Source of the DNA: CAZQFS01 sp964592755
GTDB taxonomy: Bacteria; Hydrothermota; Tepidihabitantia; Tepidihabitantales; Tepidihabitantaceae
Direction: 5' to 3'
DNA: 12,742 bases
Assembly: GCA_964592755.1 (NCBI GenBank)
Contig: CAZQFS010000089.1
Coordinates: 1-12,742, forward strand
Shown here: positions 1 to 6,353 of the stretch, piece after piece
Layout: each line of letters starts with the position of its first letter
How positions within the stretch are numbered: position 1 is the first letter of the stretch
Made by a program: the position numbers and the translations under genes
The notes under the pieces: generated by a model
What the model was told of the DNA's origin: nothing
The model's database searches: none
The model's input: the letters and a program-made list of their open reading frames with translations, nothing else

Positions 1-54
1 AAGCTCTCGACCGAGAACACCAGCGTCACGCACAAGCTCGTGGTCGAGCGCTAG
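1..54 (+). CDS. C-terminal end of a secreted protein with a Por-like sorting domain (partial)
   Basis: Only the last 17 codons and a TAG stop are inside the window. The frame reads KLSTENTSVTHKLVVER. The ending HKLVVER is the last strand of a Por secretion (type IX)-like C-terminal sorting domain. The same ending, RKLVVER, occurs in the partial gene at the right edge of the window. Such domains direct proteins across the outer membrane and are often cleaved on arrival; this is known for the family and inferred here. The body of the protein, and so its function, lies outside. A strong hairpin 20 bases after the stop supports a real gene end. Confidence 0.75.
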   Translation, partial: KLSTENTSVTHKLVVER

Positions 55-74
55 TCCGGTTCTCTCTACCTCAA

Positions 75-98
75 CGGGGCGGCCTTCGGGCCGCCCCG
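75..98 (+). terminator. GC-rich hairpin terminator with UUCG loop
   Basis: A perfect 10-bp stem (CGGGGCGGCC at 75-84 with GGCCGCCCCG at 89-98) encloses a TTCG loop closed by C-G, the especially stable cUUCGg tetraloop. It lies 20 bases after the TAG of the upstream gene. It is followed by GTTTCG, only a trace of a U-tract, so it is of the U-poor kind used at the other gene ends here. Confidence 0.75.
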
Positions 99-133
99 GT
101 TTCGTCGTGGGAAACCTCTGGCCGCGTTGCCGG

Positions 134-161
134 TTGACTTCGCGTTTGATACGGCTACACT
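134..161 (+). promoter_or_regulatory. Sigma70-like promoter of the 247-879 gene
   Basis: TTGACT (134-139), a 16-base spacer, then TACACT (156-161), preceded by GGC. A start near 168 would give a leader of about 79 bases. The leader holds a small perfect hairpin (ACGGGG at 172-177 with CCCCGT at 184-189). The GGC just before the -10 recurs in three of the other promoters of this window. Not experimentally shown. Confidence 0.6.
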
Positions 162-246
162 CTGACTGCTGACGGGGCGAGTTCCCCGTGTGGCAGGTTG
201 AACAAGCGACGGTATCTTCTGACGTTATCCATTAAGGAGGATTCTG

Positions 247-879
247 ATGTCCAAGACCGTGTTTGTTGCTCTGCTGGTCCTGAGCGCAGTCGCCGCCACT
301 GCTCAGGCTCAGGTCGTAATCCGCGGCGTGCTCGAGGCAGGTCCCCAGCCGTTTCCGGTTGACTCGACGATGATCGAGAGCCGGGCCGGAAGGCAGTGGT
401 TTCCTTGCCCGGAGTGGGCTGCCGACCCGATGTCTCAGGACACCTTCATTTTCCCGAGTGTTCCGCTGTGGCCGGAGATGATTCACATCTCGGCATTCGT
501 TGAGGGGCAGCCGGTTGAGCAGCCATTTCCTCAGCCCCGGCCCGACGAGTGGTACAGCTTTGAGCCGCCGTTCGAGATGACGCGGGTGAAGTTCCAGGAG
601 CTTTCCGGCATCGAGGCCCGGCCCGAGTCGAGGGCCGCGGGTCTGCTTTCGGTGAGGCCGACGCTGGTCTGTGATGCCGCGGTCATCTCGGCTTCTGCTG
701 CGGGTGTGGTCGAGATTTACGACGCCGCGGGCAATGTCGTTCAGACCGTGGCGGCGCCGGTTTCAATGCGCTGGGAAGGTACTGACCAGCGCGGCCGGCA
801 GCTTGCGCCTGGCGTTTACTTCTGCCGTCTGACCGGGAGCGCGGGTACGGCCGTGCGCCGCATCGTGCTGGCCTGGTAG
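247..879 (+). CDS. Small secreted protein with FlgD/Por-type C-terminal domain
   Basis: A 210-residue protein. Residues 1-21 form a clear signal peptide (hydrophobic core VFVALLVLSAVAA, then AQA). The middle (about 22-130) is rich in proline and aromatic residues and matches nothing I recognise. From about residue 133 the pattern is that of FlgD Ig-like/Por sorting domains: VEIYDAAGNVV, a W-G-D-Q-RG turn, APGVYFCRL, and a final strand AVRRIVLAW. The last residues differ from the KLVVER endings of the flanking genes, so cleavage or anchoring could differ. The ATG is fixed by AAGGAGG at 234-240, six bases upstream. The gene has its own promoter and is closed by a hairpin at 900-923, so it is probably monocistronic. 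Export to the cell surface is likely; the actual role is unknown. Confidence 0.85.
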   Translation: MSKTVFVALLVLSAVAATAQAQVVIRGVLEAGPQPFPVDSTMIESRAGRQWFPCPEWAADPMSQDTFIFPSVPLWPEMIHISAFVEGQPVEQPFPQPRPDEWYSFEPPFEMTRVKFQELSGIEARPESRAAGLLSVRPTLVCDAAVISASAAGVVEIYDAAGNVVQTVAAPVSMRWEGTDQRGRQLAPGVYFCRLTGSAGTAVRRIVLAW

Positions 880-899
880 CAGGCAGGCGAGTTACTTAC

Positions 900-923
900 C
901 GCGGGGCGCGAAAGCGCCCCGCG
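900..923. terminator. Bidirectional hairpin between convergent genes
   Basis: A perfect 10-bp stem (CGCGGGGCGC at 900-909, GCGCCCCGCG at 914-923) with a GAAA (GNRA) loop. It sits 20 bases after the plus-strand stop at 879 and 14 bases beyond the minus-strand stop at 938, so it can serve both genes. There is no U-tract on either strand. Confidence 0.7.
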
Positions 924-937
924 TGCCTTGTGTCGAG

Positions 938-1225
938 CTAGGGTTTCGGGCCGGCCTGCCGGGCGGCTTCGGTCTTGACGTAGAGCAGGCGCAGCTCGGT
1001 GAGCAGCTCCTCAAGCAGCCTGGTTTCTTCCTCGGTGCGGTTGCCTTCGGTCTTCAGTTTGAGCATAGCCAGGGTGTTTATCGTCTGCCGCGCCAGGGGC
1101 AGGTTGACTTCAGGTTGGTTCGTACCAGGTACGACCGTCTTGCCCAGGCCGGCAAGTGCGGCCGCAGCCATGCTCAGCACTAGGGTGCTGAGAGAGACTT
1201 CTTCCGGCGGACTCATCTCAGCCAT
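938..1225 (-). CDS. DUF1844 family protein
   Basis: A 95-residue protein. It matches the DUF1844 pattern I know: an N-terminal stretch SLSTLVLSMAAAALAGLG, then a central VNLPLARQTINTLAMLKLKTEGN, then EEETRLLEELLTELRLLYV. The family is small, helical and of unknown function. The first helix is hydrophobic enough to touch the membrane, but it is not a signal peptide. The frame is open further upstream to 1372, inside alr, but the family starts near MAEMSPPEE, so I place the ATG at 1225. That ATG overlaps the TGA of alr (1218-1220) by 8 bases, which implies one transcript and translational coupling. A second ATG at 1216 is a possible alternative. No clear Shine-Dalgarno precedes either. The stop is TAG at 938-940. 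Confidence 0.85.
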   Translation of the reverse strand: MAEMSPPEEVSLSTLVLSMAAAALAGLGKTVVPGTNQPEVNLPLARQTINTLAMLKLKTEGNRTEEETRLLEELLTELRLLYVKTEAARQAGPKP

Positions 1226-2390
1226 TGTTGTAGTGGTCGAGCAGGGTGCGCACTTTGACGACGCTGCCGGAGCGGACATAGACGCGGGGAACGCGCGGGC
1301 TGACACGGCAGATGACCTCGTAGGGGATGGTTTCGGCCCAAGCGGCAAGCTCGTTGGCGGCAATCGTCGCACCGTTGTCTGAGCCGAGCAGGGTCACGGT
1401 GTCGCCGATGGCAGACTCAGGCACGTCGGTAACGTCGAGCATGGTCAGGTCCATGCAGACATTGCCGACCACGGGCACACGCCGTCCCCGGAGCAGGGCT
1501 TGGCCTCGATGCTTGAGCGAGTACGGATAGCCGTCGCCGTAGCCCGCGGTGATGACCGCAATGCGCGAGAGCCGCCTGGTGAAGTAGCTGCGTTCGTAGG
1601 AGATGGAGCGGCCGGCCGGAATCTCACGCAGGTTGACGATGCGCGTGCGCAGGCTCATCACCGGCGTCAGGTTCAGCGTTGACTTGCGGTAGCCGGACTG
1701 GTAGGAATCAGGCAGGATGCCGTAGACCACGAGTCCGGGCCGGATGAGGTCGTAGTGGGAGCCGGGCAGGTTCAGAAACCCGGCCGAGTTGGCCGCGTGG
1801 CGGAGCATGCCGGACAGACCGAGCCGGTCGAGCCGGACGAGCAGTTTCTCGTAGGACTTGAGCTGATAGCGGGAGTAGTCGAGGTCCGAGTCTGCGGCCG
1901 GGAAGTGGGTGAACACACCTTTGACGGCCAGACCGGGCAGCTCGGATACGGTGCGGACAAAATAGGCCGCAGCCCCCACGTCCACACCGGTGCGCCCCAT
2001 GCCGGTGTCAACTTCGACGTGGACTTCGATGGTCTTTCCCCGCCTTGCCGCCTCGGACGAGAGCTGCCGGGCAAATCCCAGTTCGGTGACCGACGGGGTC
2101 AGGTCGTGCTCGAAGAGCCGGGGGACTTCTTCGTAGGTGATGGGGGAGAGCACGATTATCGGGCGGGTGATGGAGCCGAGACGGAGGGTGATGCCTTCAT
2201 CCACGCCCGCCACGCCGAAGAAATCGACGCGGTCCTGAACCTCTTCGGCAACTTCGCGCAGGCCGTGCCCGTAGGCATCGGCCTTGATTGCCAGCATGAC
2301 CCGGCACGGGCCGGCTGCGGCCCGGACCTGGTTCAGGTTGTTGTTCAGAGCATCGAGGTTGACCTCGGTCCAGATTCTGCCGTGGTCCAT
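1218..2390 (-). CDS. alr: Alanine racemase
   Basis: PLP-dependent enzyme that interconverts L- and D-alanine in the cytoplasm and supplies D-Ala for peptidoglycan. From the ATG at 2390 it has 390 residues, close to the family norm. Visible landmarks: the PLP lysine in LAIKADAYGHG (Lys36), HVEVDTGMGRTGV (about 124-136), DLIRPGLVVYG with the PLP-ring arginine (Arg217), RSISYERSYF with the second catalytic base (Tyr265), and GNVCMDLTMLDV (about 309-320). The frame could begin 13 codons earlier at a TTG (2429), but that TTG is the first base of a TTGACA -35 element. The ATG also matches the usual N-terminus (MxxxRxTxVxLxAL). No Shine-Dalgarno precedes the ATG, and the mRNA probably starts only a few bases upstream. 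DUF1844 follows with an 8-base overlap. Confidence 0.96.
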   Translation of the reverse strand: MDHGRIWTEVNLDALNNNLNQVRAAAGPCRVMLAIKADAYGHGLREVAEEVQDRVDFFGVAGVDEGITLRLGSITRPIIVLSPITYEEVPRLFEHDLTPSVTELGFARQLSSEAARRGKTIEVHVEVDTGMGRTGVDVGAAAYFVRTVSELPGLAVKGVFTHFPAADSDLDYSRYQLKSYEKLLVRLDRLGLSGMLRHAANSAGFLNLPGSHYDLIRPGLVVYGILPDSYQSGYRKSTLNLTPVMSLRTRIVNLREIPAGRSISYERSYFTRRLSRIAVITAGYGDGYPYSLKHRGQALLRGRRVPVVGNVCMDLTMLDVTDVPESAIGDTVTLLGSDNGATIAANELAAWAETIPYEVICRVSPRVPRVYVRSGSVVKVRTLLDHYNNG

Positions 2391-2400
2391 CAGGGTGTTG

Positions 2401-2429
2401 ATAATAGCCCGGGGAGCGGAACTTGTCAA
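2401..2429 (-). promoter_or_regulatory. Near-consensus sigma70 promoter of alr
   Basis: On the minus strand, TTGACA (2429-2424), a 17-base spacer, TATTAT (2406-2401), preceded by GGC. This is the best match in the window (6/6 and 5/6). Only 10 bases separate the -10 from the alr ATG at 2390, so a start 6-9 bases downstream of the -10 leaves a leader of about 1-4 bases. It also rules out the TTG at 2429 as start codon. Confidence 0.8.
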
Positions 2430-2438
2430 GGTAGCAGC

Positions 2439-2467
2439 TTGACCTGAGGTCTGAATTCGGCTATCCT
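2439..2467 (+). promoter_or_regulatory. Sigma70-like promoter of the large Kelch protein gene
   Basis: TTGACC (2439-2444), a 17-base spacer, TATCCT (2462-2467), again preceded by GGC. A start near 2474 gives a leader of about 17 bases, just enough for the AAAGGAGG at 2479-2486. Its -35 lies back to back with that of alr, only 9 bases apart. Confidence 0.65.
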
Positions 2468-2490
2468 TTCATGCTACCAAAGGAGGCCTG

Positions 2491-5400
2491 ATGCTTGCAA
2501 GACTGCTGTTCGTACCAGCGCTTCTGGGCCTGGCGGTCGGCCAGAATCTGCTGGTGAACGGTGATTTTGAACAGCCGCTGACAACCGGCTGGACCGCCAC
2601 GCAAGGCGGCTCCGGTTACGGAGTCACTGACCGTCAGACTTACTACCACTCAGACCCGGACTACGAGGCGAAGGACTCGCTCTACTCGGGCGCAGGCTGG
2701 CGCAGGCTGGCCCAGCGGGTCAGCGTGTCGAGCCCGGTGCTTGACGTGTCGTTCTGGGCCAAGTTCGCCATCGGGGCCGGCTCTTCGACCTGCTGGCCGG
2801 TTGCCTGCGTAGTCGTGGGGTACTACAATGCGGCCAACACGCTGCTGGGCGAGACCCGCTTCTACCATCACAACGAGTACTGCAACTGGACGTCGTCGAG
2901 CACGATGCACCTGATTGAGGTGACCAGCCCTGACTGGAACAGGTACTCGCTCAACGTATCGGAGGAACTGGCTCAGCATCTGCCGGGTGTGAATCCGGCA
3001 CTGGTGCGTCGGGTCGAGGTCGCGCTGTTCGATACGACCGCAGGCGGCTGAGGCGGCCCTTGGGCGAAGGTCTTCGCCGATGACATTGAGGTCAATCAGC
3101 CGGCCAACGATGTCGGTGTCGCTCGCGTTCTTTCTCCGGCCAGTGCGAGAATCCGGCCGGGTGAAACGCTCACGCCGAGTTGCGCGGTCGTCAACTACGG
3201 CTCTAACTCACAGCTCAACGTCCCGGTCTTCTTCGAGGTCGAGTCGGCCGGAGTGCTGGTCTACGAAGATGCGGTCCTGGTTCCTTCGCTGCCGGCCTTT
3301 GATACCGTTACCGCGGTCCTCTCCGAGGAGTGGACGCCCGGGGGCGGGCTCTGGCAGGGCTATCGCGTCACCGCCTACACTCTGCTGACCGGAGACCAGG
3401 TTCCGCGCAACGACACCGCGCGCATGAACCTGATGGTTTCGACCGATACCCTCTTCTCGTTCAGAACGAGCCACGGACCGGTGATTGACGGCTATCTGGA
3501 TGCCGGTGAATGGAGCCAGGCGCACCGGTTCGATGCTTCCAACATCGTCGGCTGGTTGTCGGGTTCTTCGTCGGCCGGCAGCGCGCTCGGGTACTTCATG
3601 CATGACGACATCTGGATGTACATGGCGTTCGAACTACCGCCGGCAGCAACCCGCGACACGTTCGACCTTGTTGCGCTCTACTGCGACGAGAACAACAACG
3701 GTCAATGGGAGACGAGTCTCTCTGAGGGCAACTATGACGTCCGCATCAACGACAGCCTGTACGATGAGGTCCTGTACCGGCCCTGGACTCCGGCAGGCCC
3801 GGGTCAGCCAGCACCCGCGATTGGCGCGGTCAGCAGCACCGGCACTTTCAACGGGCACCTGGTGTTTGAGGCCAGGATTCCGCTGGGCACGCTGCCGTAT
3901 CGGTTGAACCTGAATCCGGCCGGCGATACCTGCGGCATCTGGCTGCACGCGGTTCACAGTGATGTCAGTTACGGCTGGTGGCGCTCGGAACTGCCGGCAG
4001 ACTCGTTCGGCGTGCCGGCGGGTTACGGTAAGCTGATTCTGCGCACTCTGCAGTCAGGGGACGTGGGTGTTACGAGTATTGAGGCGCCGACCGGCTGCGT
4101 CCCTCCGGGCGGCACGGTCACCCCGCGGGCAACGTGGCGGAACTACGAGTCGACCCCGATGAGCTTCACCGCGTACTGCTTCATTGCCGACCCGAGCGGC
4201 ACCCGCATTTACTCTCGGAGCCAGACCTCGCAGCTCAACGGCGGTCAGCAGGTTCAGCTTACGTTCCCGGAATCTGGGGTTCTGACGGTCGAGGGCGGCT
4301 ATGTTGTCAAGTGCTCGACCGCGGCTGCCGGTGACCAGAACCCAACCAACGACTGGCGTCAGGGCGCGTTTGCGGTTGGCCTGGCCGCAGACTTCGGGGT
4401 AGCGGCGATACTCGTGCCGGCGGGCAACCAGAACCCGGACGATACAGTGGAGCCTGCGGCACGCATCAGGTGTAACTACGCACAGAGTCCGCACACGGTA
4501 CGGACATGGTTCTTCATCGCCAAGCCGGGCGGGGCCAGGTTCTACGCCGATTCGATTGACGTGGCGAACATGACTCAGGGAGCCGAGACCGTGCTCGTGT
4601 ACCGGCCGCTGGTGCTTGACTCGACCGCGGGTCTGTGGACGACCAAGTGCTCGCTTCACGTTCTGCCCGATACGTTCCTTGCCAACAACTTCCTGTCCGG
4701 CAGCTTCCGGGTCGGGGTCCAGGCTCCGGCGTTCGGGTGGCACGAGGTTTCGCCGAGCGTGCCCGGGTCTCCGGCCAAAGATGGAGCATGGCTGGCCGGG
4801 AACATGACGTGCGGGGTCTACTGCGCCAAGGGGAACAAGACCGGGGAGTTCTACCGATTCGACCCGGCCGGAACAGGCTGGACCACCCTGAACCAGGTTC
4901 CGCCCGGCCGGGAAGGCAAGCCGCCCTACAAAGGCGCGGTGGGCGCAGCCGACAACCGGGGTCATGTCTACGTCCTCAAGGGCAATAATACCCTGGGCTT
5001 TCACAAGTACTTTGCCGCGCGCAACGCCTGGTTCCAGCTTGACGACGTGCCCCTGGGTGGAGGCAAGAAGGTGAAAGGCGGCAGCGACCTGGTCTATGTC
5101 CAGCACGGGGACAGCGACTGCGTCTATCTGCTCAAAGGGGTTAGTAATGAGTTCTACCGCTACGTGGTGACCGGTGAGAGTTCGGGTAGCTGGCAGCCGA
5201 TGGCTCCAGTTACGGGTGAGAAGTGGCAGGCAGGTTCGTGGCTCTGCTACGACGGTTCCGGCCGTATCTACGCCCAGCAGGCTCGAACCCATGCCTTCCA
5301 GTACTACAGCACGAGCAGCGGTTCCTGGCAGTCGGTGGCGAACACGATGCCGTTCGTCAGCCGGCACACGGGCAGGAGCAAGAAGTCGAAGGACGGCGGC

Positions 5401-5961
5401 AGCGCGGCCTGGTGCGGCGGTTCAATCTACGCACTGAAAGGCGGCAATACCCAGGAGTTCTACAAGTTCACGCCCGCAACCGGGCTCTGGACCGAACTCG
5501 ACACGGTGCCGCTGTTCGGCTCAACCGGCAAGAAAGTCAAGGTCAAGGCCGGCGGCGACATCGTCAACTATATGGACTGGTTCTACGCGCTCAAAGGGGC
5601 CAAGACAAATGAGTTCTGGACCTACCGCGAGCCGGTGATGATGCCTGCGCCGCAGATTGGCCGCTCCGGCGTTGCCGCATCCACCGCGGCACGTGACGAG
5701 TCGGGCGTCCTCTGCGTACTGCCCAGCCCACTGCGTGCCGGTCTGGTCTCGCTGCCGGTCAGTGGCCGCGCGGCCGAGTGGTCCGGTGGTCGGGTGACGG
5801 TCAGCGTGCTTGACGTCTCAGGCCGGGTCCTGCGTTCCGACTTCTGTAGTCTGCAATCCCCAGTCGTGCTTGACCTTCGAGGGCTGCGGCCAGGGGTGTA
5901 TCTGCTCAGGCTGGAGCAGGTCGGTCGCTGTCAGACCTGCAAGTTCACCGTGCAGCGATAG
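2491..5961 (+). CDS. Large secreted Kelch-propeller protein with Por-like sorting domain, interrupted by an in-frame TGA
   Basis: The frame runs 1156 codons if the TGA at 3049-3051 (codon 187) is read through. It would otherwise be called as 2491-3051 plus a fragment ending at 5961. Both sides are in the same frame, and the reading TTAGG-stop-GGPWAKV is continuous in style. The later GTG at 3253 has no Shine-Dalgarno, so this is one gene. Domains: signal peptide 1-18; galactose-binding-like beta-sandwich 19-200 (NLLVNGDFEQ at its start); CARDB-like Ig domain about 205-320; CBM9-like domain about 329-517 (GPVIDGYLDAGEW, and a DENNNGQWE loop that may bind calcium); two more CARDB-like domains about 524-630 and 634-745; Kelch-type propeller about 749-1048 with the recurring motif YxLKGxxTxEFYxY; sorting domain about 1070-1156 (GVYLLRL, final CKFTVQR). 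AAAGGAGG at 2479-2486 sets the ATG. Probably a surface protein that binds sugars or an anionic polymer; the ligand is unknown. Most likely a nonsense allele or sequence error, with recoding possible. Confidence 0.8.
3049..3078 (+). other. In-frame TGA followed by a SECIS-like hairpin
   Basis: TGA (3049-3051) lies in frame inside the large Kelch gene. Eleven bases later a perfect 6-bp stem (GGCGAA 3063-3068, TTCGCC 3073-3078) carries a GGTC loop. In the E. coli fdhF selenocysteine element a GGUC loop also sits on an A-U pair, one base further from the UGA. The bulged U known from fdhF is absent here. The hairpin can also arise by chance from the codons for A-K-V-F-A. Recoding is a hypothesis only. 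Confidence 0.3.
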
Positions 5962-5981
5962 CGCTGAGTACATGCGTGCTG

Positions 5982-6011
5982 TTGCCGGGGCGGCTGGTGC
6001 TGCCCCGGCAA
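5982..6011 (+). terminator. Hairpin terminator of the Kelch gene
   Basis: TTGCCGGGGC (5982-5991) pairs perfectly with GCCCCGGCAA (6002-6011). The stem extends by GGC/GCT around a TGGT loop, giving 13 bp. It begins 21 bases after the TAG at 5959-5961 and is not followed by a U-tract. Confidence 0.7.
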
Positions 6012-6353
6012 TCATGTCTAGCGATGTAACTCGTTGTATGGGAAGCGGTTGCGTTAGAAACCAGTACTTCGGTTCGGTTTCTGTCGGGTCGGGAGGCAGT
6101 GTTTCCAGCCGGTTTGGGCAGAGGTGGGGGGAGTGGTTCCCGGAGTCGCTCCCCAAGGCAGGCCTGCCAGCACCGCTGTCTGGGGTCGGTCTTGGGCGCA
6201 GAATGGCAGCTAGGGACGCGCAGGCCGGTTTGCTCTGCACGTTGGTCGGTGCTGCGAGCTGGACAGCGCACGCCGCTCAAGCTGCGGCGGTGCGGTGGAT
6301 GGCGGTTGCGAGGTCAGCAGGCAAGGCGGCCGCGTTGCCAATCAGGACGCGGG
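6012..6353. other. Intergenic stretch with no convincing gene
   Basis: Between the Kelch gene's terminator and the end of pyk. Open frames cross it on both strands, but none has a Shine-Dalgarno, a recognisable domain or a promoter, and the longest (plus strand) is carried over from inside the Kelch gene. Imperfect inverted repeats occur (for example GGGGAG 6128-6133 with CTCCCC 6149-6154, and a self-complementary GGCAGGCCTGCC near 6157). They could be decay of an old gene or an RNA, but I see no specific evidence for either. Confidence 0.5.
6268..6293 (-). terminator. Possible terminator downstream of pyk
   Basis: CGCCGC (6271-6276) pairs with GCGGCG (6284-6289) around a 7-base loop. With one bulged base the stem extends by three more pairs to 6268 and 6293. 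It lies about 60 bases after the pyk stop on the minus strand. It is weaker and farther from the stop than the other hairpins here, so the call is tentative. Confidence 0.3.

Noticed and set aside
1226..1372. 49-codon upstream extension of the DUF1844 gene
   Set aside because: It lies wholly within alr in another frame, and the family match begins near the ATG at 1225.
2391..2429. 13-codon upstream extension of alr from a TTG
   Set aside because: The TTG is the start of a TTGACA -35 element, the family N-terminus fits the ATG at 2390, and the extension has no Shine-Dalgarno.
1755..2447. 230-codon plus-strand open frame opposite alr
   Set aside because: Antisense shadow of a well-supported enzyme gene, with no recognisable product.
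2691..2710. Tandem 10-base repeat CGCAGGCTGG
   Set aside because: A fresh 10-base duplication would shift the frame, yet the frame is intact on both sides and the protein reads naturally (GWRRLAQRV), so chance is likelier.
3049..3051. Genome-wide reassignment of TGA to glycine, as in Gracilibacteria
   Set aside because: alr and pyk both end at TGA exactly where their families end, so TGA works as a stop here.
4054..5367. Long minus-strand open frame opposite the Kelch gene
   Set aside because: No domain, no ribosome binding site; a GC-rich shadow of the real gene.
3253..5961. Second Kelch fragment as an independent gene from the GTG at 3253
   Set aside because: No Shine-Dalgarno or signal peptide, and the frame continues upstream through a CARDB-like domain to the TGA.
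6012..6353. tRNA or other structured RNA in the gap
   Set aside because: No T-arm or acceptor pairing could be found, and the inverted repeats are short and imperfect.
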